Of a stretch of 5,986 bases of DNA, positions 1-5,280 are shown piece after piece. The position numbers and the translations under genes were made by a program. This stretch comes from Pseudomonas paralcaligenes (GTDB lineage Bacteria; Pseudomonadota; Gammaproteobacteria; Pseudomonadales; Pseudomonadaceae): the NCBI RefSeq assembly GCF_019655855.1, contig NZ_BPFX01000051.1, forward strand, positions 1-5,986. The letters run 5' to 3'. The notes under the pieces were generated by a model that did not search any database, was not told the origin of the DNA, and saw only the letters and a list, made by a program, of their open reading frames with translations. Every line of letters starts with the position of its first letter. Position 1 is the first letter of the stretch.

Positions 1-1569
1 CAGGATCTGCGGGCGCGCCGACGGCTGCAGCACGTCGAAGCGGTCCAGCGTCACCATGCGCAGCCCGGACAGCCGAGCGATGGCCACTGCCAGCAGCGCG
101 TCGCAGCGCCACTGCTCGGACTCGCTCAGCAGGCCGTACAGGCGGCCGCCGTAGGTGACGTCGATGTCGTCGCTGAGCTGCACCGGCTGCCACTTAGCCG
201 CCTCGGCCATGCTCGCCAGCATGGTGTTGATCGGCTGCAGCGCGTCCTTCAGGATTTCGCTCGGGATGCCGTCGGGTGCGAGCGCGTCGGCAATCAGCAC
301 CCAGGCCTTCACCTGGGCGTGGTGCGCGGCGGCTTTCTTGGCCAGTTCGTCGCGGCCAGCGCTCAGCGCCAGGGCTTCCGCCAGAGCCTGGTGCGCGGCG
401 TTGGCTCGGTCGCGCTCCTGCCTGATGCTGGCGATGGTCTGCTCGGCGTTGGCGATAGCCTCAGCCGAGGGGATGCCGGCGGCCTCGGCTTCCAGTTCGG
501 CGATGCGGTCGGCAGCGTTTTCGGCCTCGATCACGTCGCGCTGGCTGTTGCTGGCTGCGCGCTCTGCGCTTTGCAGGTAGCCGCGGTACTCGTCCACTCG
601 GCGAGCGAGTTCCGGGTCGGCAGCGCCGGCGAACTTCACCAGGGCGCCGCCCTCGACGATCAGGCGCTCGCTGCAGCAGGGACAGGCCATCGCGGTGGCG
701 GCGCTGGCGGCCTGCTCGGCGTTGACGAGCTTCTGGGCCCACTCGACCATGCGTTCCTGATCGGCGGCCAGCTTCTCGCGCCGGCGCTGCAGCAGGCCGG
801 CGGTCTCGCGCAGTTCGGCCAGCACCCGCTGGCGCCGCTCGGCGTCCTGGGCTGCGGCCTTGTGCGCGCCGAGCTGCTGGTTGGCTTCGTCGAGATCGGC
901 CTGCAGGGCCTGCGCGGCGGCGCTGGCCTTGTCGACCTGCTCCTGGCTGACATCAGCAGGCACGGCCGGCGGCTCCCAGCCGTCCGCCTTCTCGCTGCCG
1001 TATACCTCGCCGGTGATGCTCTTCCAGGCGCCGCGCTCTTCGCTTGCGTACTCTCGGGCCTGGTCGGCGGCCGCCGGGAAGCCGGCGCGCATCATGGGCT
1101 TGATCTTCTCCACCAGGGCCGCGTCGGCGCCGCGGGCGAGCAGTCGCTTGCCCACTTCGTTCGGGCTGGCGCTGGCTCCGGCCAGGTCGAACAGCGCTCG
1201 GCGGCGTTCCTTGCTGTCGAGGCCGCCGAAGCGCTGTGCGTCGAGTACGAACGGCAGATACGGCGCGTCCAGCAGAGGGGCGGTGTTGCCCTTCGGCAAC
1301 ATCACCCAGGATGTCTGCTCCTCGTCGGCCTGGTCGACCCACACGACATGAGCCTCGCCCTTCTTCTGGCCCTCGGTGACCAGCTGGCCCATGTCCTTTT
1401 TCTTGGAGACCCGGCGCGGCTCGCCGGTGAAGGCCATGGCGATGGCGTCCAGCAGGCTGCTCTTGCCGGCGCCGTTGTTGCCGGAGACCAGCAGCACGGG
1501 CGCAGAAACAACAAGGGCCGCATGACGCAGCCCTTGGAAGTTGGTGGCGGTGATTGAGGCGATTCGCAT
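1..1569 (-). CDS. SbcC/Rad50-like hook ATPase, C-terminus cut by window edge
   Basis: This is an ABC-type DNA-repair ATPase of the SbcC/Rad50 kind, 523 residues visible. The start at ATG 1569 (MRIASITATNFQGLR) lies five bases after the previous stop, with GGAG about nine bases upstream. Order of motifs: Walker A GNNGAGKSS at 30-38 (Lys36, Ser37); Q-loop near Gln112 (VLDAQRFGGLDSKERRR); an Ala/Gln/Glu-rich coiled coil at about 207-290; a zinc hook CPCC at 296-299, fitting CPxC, followed by SERLIVEGG; a returning coiled coil at about 320-425; signature LLSESEQWR at 480-488; Walker B MVTLD at 505-509 with Asp509. The coils are only about 85-105 residues each, so the full protein should be near 560-620 aa, far shorter than E. 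coli SbcC (1048). The residue after Asp509 is Arg, not the usual catalytic Glu. It would clamp or process DNA ends or hairpins alongside the exonuclease; no SbcD-type nuclease is in view. Confidence 0.9.
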   Translation of the reverse strand, partial: MRIASITATNFQGLRHAALVVSAPVLLVSGNNGAGKSSLLDAIAMAFTGEPRRVSKKKDMGQLVTEGQKKGEAHVVWVDQADEEQTSWVMLPKGNTAPLLDAPYLPFVLDAQRFGGLDSKERRRALFDLAGASASPNEVGKRLLARGADAALVEKIKPMMRAGFPAAADQAREYASEERGAWKSITGEVYGSEKADGWEPPAVPADVSQEQVDKASAAAQALQADLDEANQQLGAHKAAAQDAERRQRVLAELRETAGLLQRRREKLAADQERMVEWAQKLVNAEQAASAATAMACPCCSERLIVEGGALVKFAGAADPELARRVDEYRGYLQSAERAASNSQRDVIEAENAADRIAELEAEAAGIPSAEAIANAEQTIASIRQERDRANAAHQALAEALALSAGRDELAKKAAAHHAQVKAWVLIADALAPDGIPSEILKDALQPINTMLASMAEAAKWQPVQLSDDIDVTYGGRLYGLLSESEQWRCDALLAVAIARLSGLRMVTLDRFDVLQPSARPQIL

Positions 1570-1574
1570 GCTCG

Positions 1575-2318
1575 CTACTCCATGTTGATCTCGTCGGGCT
1601 TCTTCACGACGCGGTAGACGTGCTGGTCGGGGGTTTCGCCCTCGGCCTCCAGCACGATCACGCCGTCATCGAGCAGCAGCAGGATCACGCGGGTGGCCTG
1701 CTCGACGCTCAGCGCATAGCGCGACTGCAGATACGGCAGGTCGATGGTTTCCTTCTTGGTGCTGATGGACAGGGCCAGTTCGGTGAGCGTGTAGCCGCCG
1801 AACTTCTCGACTTCGAGCAGCGGTGTGAACTCGGCGTCGACGATTTCGCCATCGCCACCACCCCAAGCGCCTGGCTCGTCCATGTCGTTGTCGCCGCCGT
1901 TGAGGTCGAGCGGGTTCTGGTCAGGGTCAGGACTGGCAGCGCCACCGATGTTGCCCATGTGGTCTTCGGCACCGCCCAGGATGATCAGGCAGTCCTGTTC
2001 CACTGCATCCAGCAGTTCATGGCGGCAGGGGCTGGATTGATTGATGACCAGCACGGCCTTCATCTTGTCCTTGATGGCGACCGACTCCAGCTTGCCGTAG
2101 GCGGTCTTGCGTTCGGCGCTGGCGATCATGTGGACGGCCAGGGTGACGGCGTTGCGCACCTGCTTCTCCAAGCGGTCTATCACGTCGGCCTGCTTGTTCT
2201 CGCTGAGCTTCTGCCAGCAGTCGGGCATGATGCGGATTTCCTGCACCAGGCCGGCGAGGAGTGTTTCGCCCACTTTGTCGGCGGTCATCTGCATGAAGTA
2301 CGGGTTGTTCTCGGACAT
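1575..2318 (-). CDS. Phage recombination-region protein with possible winged-helix end, 247 aa
   Basis: I recognise the style but no firm family name. ATG 2318 (MSENNPYFMQM) is preferred over an in-frame GTG at 2330, because TGAGAC precedes it at a suitable distance and the sequence becomes protein-like from there. Three parts are visible. Residues 1-125 look like a compact alpha/beta domain with EKQVRNAVTLAVHMIAS, KLESVAIKDKMKAVLVIN and LDAVEQDCLIILGGAEDHM. Residues 126-165 are a Gly/Asp/Pro linker (about eleven Asp or Glu). Residues 165-240 have two helices and YLQSRYALSVEQATRVILLLLDDGVIVLEAE, then YRVV, resembling a winged helix like the FtsK gamma domain: recognition helix followed by a beta hairpin. 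Some homologous-looking phage proteins may be labelled FtsK-like for that reason, but there is no P-loop here, so it is not a motor. It is probably a DNA-binding accessory factor; this is inference. The stop is five bases before the SbcC-like gene. Confidence 0.7.
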   Translation of the reverse strand: MSENNPYFMQMTADKVGETLLAGLVQEIRIMPDCWQKLSENKQADVIDRLEKQVRNAVTLAVHMIASAERKTAYGKLESVAIKDKMKAVLVINQSSPCRHELLDAVEQDCLIILGGAEDHMGNIGGAASPDPDQNPLDLNGGDNDMDEPGAWGGGDGEIVDAEFTPLLEVEKFGGYTLTELALSISTKKETIDLPYLQSRYALSVEQATRVILLLLDDGVIVLEAEGETPDQHVYRVVKKPDEINME

Positions 2319-2326
2319 GGTAGGTC

Positions 2327-2527
2327 TCACTGGTTGGCGATGCGTTCGAGTTTTTCGAGCTGGGTGTCGCTCAGGTACATGTCACCGCGCCAGCGCTGGT
2401 AGTTGGCGCTGATGTCGGCGGTGAACTGACATTCCCAGTCGTTGGAGGCGTTGAGTTCGGCGGCCGCCAGGAGCGAGGTGAACTCGTCCAGGCGGCGGAA
2501 CTGCTCGGAGACAGTGCGCGAAGCCAT
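2327..2527 (-). CDS. Small phage protein next to RecT, 66 aa
   Basis: The ATG at 2527 lies six bases after the recT stop; there is no strong Shine-Dalgarno site, so translation is probably coupled to recT. The product is soluble and mostly helical, without membrane span or cysteine pair (one Cys at 33). The second half has a pattern I associate with small phage recombination-region proteins: WECQFTADI (31-39), then YLSDTQLEKLERIANQ (51-66), that is, W-E-x2-F followed by L-S-x2-Q-x2-x-L-x2-I. The function of that pattern is not known to me, so I give no name. The TGA overlaps a GTG at 2330 as GTGA, but the next gene more likely starts at ATG 2318. Location between RecT and the 247-aa protein suggests an accessory role in the same process. 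Confidence 0.7.
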   Translation of the reverse strand: MASRTVSEQFRRLDEFTSLLAAAELNASNDWECQFTADISANYQRWRGDMYLSDTQLEKLERIANQ

Positions 2528-2533
2528 GAGGGC

Positions 2534-3499
2534 TTAGCCCATGTCCAGCTCGTCGGTATCAGCGGTCTGCTGGGTAGCTTTCGGCTTCTGAGTGGCAACC
2601 GGCTCCTTCTGGGCAGTGCGGGTGATCTCGCCGCTTACCATGTCGACCCGCTCGTCCGGATCGTGGGGCAGCGCCTGCTGGTCATCGTCCCCCGCGGTCG
2701 GGGCGTCGTCGTCAACCACCTGGTATTCGCCGCTCAGCACGGTGTCGAGCGATTGGGTGTCGTGGTCGACTTTGCCGTCCAGCGTGGCGGCGGTGGCCAG
2801 CTCGATGCTGACCGGCAGGTATTTGAACAGCCGGCGAAGTACGGTCTTGCGGCCCATCTCCACGAAGTGCTGGCCCCAGACGGTAGTGCCCTTGTCCCGA
2901 GCGAACTTGTAGTTCTGGCTGGCGTCGCGGATTTCCTCGATCTGCGCGCGGCTCATCACCTCGAAGGCGTAACCGCCGCCGACCAACTTGGCCACGGCAT
3001 AAAACGCGATCACGTCGCCGCGAGCACCGAGCGCAGGTCGGTGGACCAGCTTCTCGTCCAGGCCGTACTCGTATTCGAAGTGATCCTTCTGGCACACCTC
3101 GTGTGCGGAGATGCTGACGATTTGCCCCGAGCGGCGAGCCAGGTCGACTAGGCCCTTATAGCCGAAGACGATCTGCACCTCAGTCTTGCCGGCCCGCTTG
3201 TTGTCGAACGGGATCAGGTAGGCATGGCCAAGTGGCGTGTTCGGCTCTAGGCCAAGCTGTGAGCACTGCACGATGGCGCCGAAAAGCGACTCGACGGTGC
3301 AATTCATCAGTTTCGGCGTGGTGCGCATGGCGCCGAGGGCGATTTTCAGCATGCGGTCGGCGTTGACGTGCTGCGGCAGCACCGCCAGCAACGTTGCCTT
3401 CTGGCTCTCGAAGAACTTCTTCACGTTGCCGATACCGGCATCTTTCGCCACCTGCTTCGAGGTGGTGCGCAGGTCAGCGAGCTGGGTTGCTTGGGACAT
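2534..3499 (-). CDS. recT: RecT family single-strand annealing recombinase, 321 aa
   Basis: RecT binds single-stranded DNA exposed by a partner exonuclease and anneals it to a complementary strand. The family core is clear: LPQHVNADRMLKIAL near 41-55, then SLFGAIVQCSQLGLEPNTPLGHAYLIPF (about 71-98, the most conserved RecT stretch), VQIVFGYKGLVDLARRSG (108-125), DVIAFYAVAKL (162-172), FEVMSRAQIEEIR (179-191), and WGQHFVEMGRKTVLRRLFKYLPVS (208-231). At 321 residues it is longer than Rac RecT (269). The excess is a hydrophilic C-terminal tail from about 245, with a VVDDDAPTAGDDDQQ patch and the end DTDELDMG, which is likely disordered. Such an acidic tail might recruit a partner or host factor; that is inference. 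Upstream is the exonuclease (18-nt gap) and downstream a 66-aa gene six bases away, so all are probably co-transcribed. Confidence 0.95.
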   Translation of the reverse strand: MSQATQLADLRTTSKQVAKDAGIGNVKKFFESQKATLLAVLPQHVNADRMLKIALGAMRTTPKLMNCTVESLFGAIVQCSQLGLEPNTPLGHAYLIPFDNKRAGKTEVQIVFGYKGLVDLARRSGQIVSISAHEVCQKDHFEYEYGLDEKLVHRPALGARGDVIAFYAVAKLVGGGYAFEVMSRAQIEEIRDASQNYKFARDKGTTVWGQHFVEMGRKTVLRRLFKYLPVSIELATAATLDGKVDHDTQSLDTVLSGEYQVVDDDAPTAGDDDQQALPHDPDERVDMVSGEITRTAQKEPVATQKPKATQQTADTDELDMG

Positions 3500-3504
3500 G
3501 GTTG

Positions 3505-3510
3505 TCTCCT
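3505..3510 (-). promoter_or_regulatory. Shine-Dalgarno site AGGAGA for recT
   Basis: AGGAG (3510-3506) followed by six bases and then ATG 3499 sets the RecT start. It lies in the 18-nt gap after the exonuclease stop. Confidence 0.75.
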
Positions 3511-3517
3511 GGTGGGG

Positions 3518-4324
3518 TCAGTCGTGATAGGGGCAGGTCGCCCAGCGCGGGCAGTACCTGGGGCTGCAGAGGGTGCTCTGCGGGTTCGGTGGGAAAAGGC
3601 CGGTGCGGAACATGTCGGCCGCGTACTGGATCAGGCCCGGGTAGTTCTCGTCGCCGACCATCAGCTCGCGGGCGCCGATGATTTCGCCGGTAGCGGCCTC
3701 GGCCTTGCCCTTGGTCTTGAGCCCGATGATCTCGGCCGGCGCGGTGCAGCGCTGGCCGGTGGTGTGCTCATACAGCAGCTCGTAGGTGCCGATCTGGGGC
3801 TTGTGGCCCTTCGTCTTCGCCACGCCGTCAGCGGTCACCGCCGCGGTGCCGGTCTTCACGTCGGCGATGCCGACGCCTTCGCCGTAGCGCCGAATGCGCG
3901 CCCGGTCGAGCGTGCCGGTCAGCCTGACGATCTGGCCGCCGCCGCACTGGATCTCCAGCGGCACCGTCTCCAGCTCCACGGCCACGAACTCGTAGCGCGG
4001 GCTGATTTCGGTGCAGTAGCGAATGTGCAGCGCCAGGCCGGTGGCCTCGGCCTCGCGCAGGCTGATATCGGAGCCGCGCCAGTCGACGTCGAAGTCCGGT
4101 TGCCGCAGGGTCTGGACGAACACCTCGGCGGCATCGTCCGGCGTCACGGCCTGGCCGGCGACCCGGGCGGCGTCGAATACCGCAGTGCCGGCGTGGATGG
4201 CGGTTCCCAGCAGCGCGCGGGGGCTGCTCGGCGACCGAATGCCCAGCAGGTGCACGCCTTCAAACCGGAATGCACAGTCGAAAAGGGTGCCCCAGCTACT
4301 GGCTCGGACGGTCGTGACGTGCAC
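3518..4324 (-). CDS. PD-(D/E)XK exonuclease, RecB/Cas4-like, probable Fe-S type, 268 aa
   Basis: This is a predicted DNA exonuclease that would resect double-stranded ends for RecT, encoded just downstream. It starts with GTG behind AAGGAG. Motifs in order: ASSWGTLFDCAFRF near the N-terminus (Cys17), as in RecB-family folds; GTAIHAG with His44; VAVELE near 114-119; GTLD with Asp140; IADVKTG with Asp155 and Lys157, the D-x-K core; then PQIGTYELLY with Gln177 and Tyr181, matching the QxxxY motif of this family. The C-terminus has Cys253, Cys258 and Cys264. One early plus three late cysteines is the layout that holds a 4Fe-4S cluster in Cas4 and AddB nucleases, so a cluster is likely, although the first spacing is Cx4C rather than the usual Cx2C. 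Eighteen bases separate it from recT, which supports a functional pair like RecE/RecT. It is not Cas4 of a CRISPR system, because no array or cas genes are present. Confidence 0.88.
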   Translation of the reverse strand: MHVTTVRASSWGTLFDCAFRFEGVHLLGIRSPSSPRALLGTAIHAGTAVFDAARVAGQAVTPDDAAEVFVQTLRQPDFDVDWRGSDISLREAEATGLALHIRYCTEISPRYEFVAVELETVPLEIQCGGGQIVRLTGTLDRARIRRYGEGVGIADVKTGTAAVTADGVAKTKGHKPQIGTYELLYEHTTGQRCTAPAEIIGLKTKGKAEAATGEIIGARELMVGDENYPGLIQYAADMFRTGLFPPNPQSTLCSPRYCPRWATCPYHD

Positions 4325-4790
4325 GGGCTTTCTCCTTGGTGAAGCGCTCCACCTTCTGGAACTGGGGCCAGTCGGGGTGGGCCTCGAGCCGGTGGTGGAG
4401 TTCGATGTGGTAGCGGTGTGTGCAGATCAGGAGGTTGGCGGGGCTGTTGTTCTGCTTGTCCCCGTCGATGTGGTGCACGACTTCGTTCTCGGGGTGCCCC
4501 GGTGCGATCTGGTGCAACTTCCTGCCCAGCGCCTGCTCGGCCAGCAGAATGTGCTCGTAGCGCCGCCCCTCTGGAGTCCAGCGCACGACGTAGCCGTGAG
4601 AGCTGATCTGGCGGCCGCCTTTCCAGTTCGGTGACTTCGGGCCCTGGTTGTCTACTTTCAGGGCGTGGCCGCGCAGAAACTTCAGCGGCACACCCTTGAT
4701 CCAGCCTTTGCTCCTGTCGTTAACCGGTGCGACGCGCGTAGGAGCGCCGCACCCGCACTGGCAGAGGCCAGCAGGTATCGAAGTTGTCAT
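4296..4790 (-). CDS. HNH endonuclease with N-terminal cysteine knuckle, 164 aa
   Basis: This is probably a metal-dependent DNA endonuclease of the HNH group found free-standing in phages. The N-terminus has CQCGCG (Cys10, 12, 14), followed by FLRGHALK and PNWKGGR, a common lead-in for this type. A strand-helix part follows (GYVVRWTPEGRRYEHILLAE), then ALGRKL. The catalytic motif is at about 103-128: EVVHHIDGDKQNN with His106/His107, then PANLL with Asn119, then a final His near 125-128, giving the His-Asn-His pattern. The start at 4790 is chosen because it follows the upstream stop by five bases and begins the recognisable domain; the frame is open further up to 4973, but that part is Arg/Pro-rich shadow. 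Only a weak GGG lies eight bases before it. The 3' end overlaps the exonuclease gene by 29 nt and contains that gene's ribosome-binding site. It could be a homing-type mobile gene; the role in this operon is unknown. Confidence 0.88.
   Translation of the reverse strand: MTTSIPAGLCQCGCGAPTRVAPVNDRSKGWIKGVPLKFLRGHALKVDNQGPKSPNWKGGRQISSHGYVVRWTPEGRRYEHILLAEQALGRKLHQIAPGHPENEVVHHIDGDKQNNSPANLLICTHRYHIELHHRLEAHPDWPQFQKVERFTKEKARARHDRPSQ
4332..4337 (-). promoter_or_regulatory. Shine-Dalgarno site AAGGAG for the exonuclease
   Basis: AAGGAG (4337-4332) stands seven bases before GTG 4324, the strongest such site in the window. It lies inside the HNH coding sequence and supports the GTG start despite the 29-nt overlap. 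Confidence 0.8.
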
Positions 4791-4795
4791 GGGGG

Positions 4796-4915
4796 TTACC
4801 CGTAGGTGATGTAGTCGGCCAGGCCGAGCGCCGCGACGTAGGCGATGAAGAGGAGCAGGGCGCCGCCGAAGCTGCGCCAGAGGAGGAGGCGCCGGACGCG
4901 CTGCCGGCTGGTCAT
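4796..4915 (-). CDS. Small single-span membrane protein, 39 aa
   Basis: The ATG at 4915 overlaps the TGA of the preceding mini-gene (ATGA); no Shine-Dalgarno site precedes it, so it probably relies on translational coupling. The product has a strongly basic N-terminus (MTSRQRVRRLLLWR), then a hydrophobic span at about residues 17-34 (FGGALLLFIAYVAALGLA), then a short polar end (DYITYG). By the positive-inside rule the N-terminus should stay in the cytoplasm. No family is recognised. It is too short for most automatic gene finders, but codon use is high-GC and the packing between neighbours is exact: its TAA ends five bases before the HNH gene's ATG. A partnership with the adjacent 38-aa membrane protein is suggested by overlap only. 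Confidence 0.6.
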   Translation of the reverse strand: MTSRQRVRRLLLWRSFGGALLLFIAYVAALGLADYITYG

Positions 4916-5028
4916 GGCGTGCACGCCGAGGCGTCGAGGGTGGACACCAGGGCATCCAGCAGGCTCGGCTCACCGGAGAACAGCACCATGCCGATCAGGA
5001 AGCAGACGTAGAAGGCGGCGCTATCCAC
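4912..5028 (-). CDS. Small single-span membrane protein, 38 aa
   Basis: This gene starts with GTG, supported by a strong GGAGG site. The product has a short N-terminus, then one hydrophobic segment at about residues 4-18 (AAFYVCFLIGMVLFS), then a short mildly acidic C-terminal part (LLDALVSTLDASACTP). It is probably an inner-membrane protein with one pass; it has no basic signal-peptide N-terminus and no lipobox. The family is not recognised. It overlaps the preceding 42-aa gene by 8 nt and the next mini-membrane gene by 4 nt (ATGA), so the three are likely translated together. Its position far from any lysis genes argues against a simple holin call. Host-membrane functions such as superinfection exclusion are possible but unsupported by sequence. 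Confidence 0.6.
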   Translation of the reverse strand: MDSAAFYVCFLIGMVLFSGEPSLLDALVSTLDASACTP

Positions 5029-5149
5029 GGCGCACCTCCCGGAGCTGCTTGCCCTTGGCCAGGACCTGCTCCTGCAGGTCGCGGGTGGTGTGGATGCCCT
5101 GGGCGGCCAGCTGGCGGATGCGTTCGTTCAGTTCGGCGATATTGCTCAT
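5021..5149 (-). CDS. Small helical hypothetical protein, 42 aa
   Basis: The protein starts MSNIAELNERIRQLAAQGI and ends in a basic tail (REVRRG). I do not recognise a family. It reads as two amphipathic helices (about residues 3-16 and 21-38) joined at QGIHTT, with no cysteines and no membrane span, so it is probably a cytoplasmic protein that acts through protein or nucleic-acid contacts; that is inference. The start has a GGGAG site six bases upstream, and its ATG overlaps the TGA of the preceding +1-frame coding region, which suggests coupled translation. Its last codons overlap the next gene's GTG start by 8 nt (5021-5028). By chance it is in the same frame as the beginning of the upstream gene, so an automatic caller may merge the two into one 190-198-aa protein. 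Confidence 0.7.
   Translation of the reverse strand: MSNIAELNERIRQLAAQGIHTTRDLQEQVLAKGKQLREVRRG
5035..5039 (-). promoter_or_regulatory. Shine-Dalgarno site GGAGG for the GTG-initiated mini-gene
   Basis: GGAGG (within GGGAGGTG, 5040-5033) lies six bases before GTG 5028. It is inside the last codons of the 42-aa gene and is what supports a real start at this non-ATG codon. Confidence 0.7.
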
Positions 5150-5280
5150 GCAGGACTCCCGATCAGTTGTTCGTTGCGGCGATACCGCAGGATCTGCCTG
5201 CGCGTACTGGTGGCTATCTCGATGCGTCGCATCCAGTAGCCGAACTGAACGTCGTCGATCAGCTCGGCGGCCAGGGCCAT
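5146..5280 (-). CDS. Alternative reading: separate 44-aa ORF (second half of the shifted gene)
   Basis: If no frameshift occurs, the +1-frame sequence could be its own gene starting at ATG 5280, with a 44-aa basic product (MALAAELIDDVQFGYWMRRI and onward) rich in Arg and aromatic residues near its middle. The frame is open from 5328, just after a TAG at 5331-5329, so an earlier non-ATG start such as TTG 5289 is also possible. No Shine-Dalgarno sequence precedes either start, so translation would depend on coupling to the overlapping upstream frame. I prefer the joined reading but give this one because the ORF itself is clear and its stop overlaps the next start by 4 nt. Confidence 0.35.
   Translation of the reverse strand: MALAAELIDDVQFGYWMRRIEIATSTRRQILRYRRNEQLIGSPA

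Noticed and set aside
319..1557. 412-codon plus-strand open frame
   Set aside because: It is antisense to the SbcC-like ATPase in a GC-rich region where stops are rare. Its translation is low-complexity Gly/Ala/Leu with no recognisable domain, while the minus strand shows Walker A, zinc hook, signature and Walker B.
1554..2402. 282-codon plus-strand open frame and a 162-codon one at 2663-3151
   Set aside because: Both are shadows of the 247-aa gene and of recT; no ribosome-binding site or domain supports them.
3518..4324. Cas4 of a CRISPR-Cas system
   Set aside because: The motifs are Cas4-like, but no repeats, cas1 or cas2 are present; adjacency to recT makes a phage exonuclease the better reading.
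3368..4342. 324-codon plus-strand open frame
   Set aside because: It is antisense to the exonuclease and the recT 5' end, which carry clear family motifs. Its own translation has no domain signal.
4791..4973. N-terminal extension of the HNH protein to an ATG at 4973
   Set aside because: The 61 extra residues are Arg/Pro-rich and protein-unlike, and they overlap the two membrane mini-genes that fit the operon layout. The HNH-type domain begins just after 4790.
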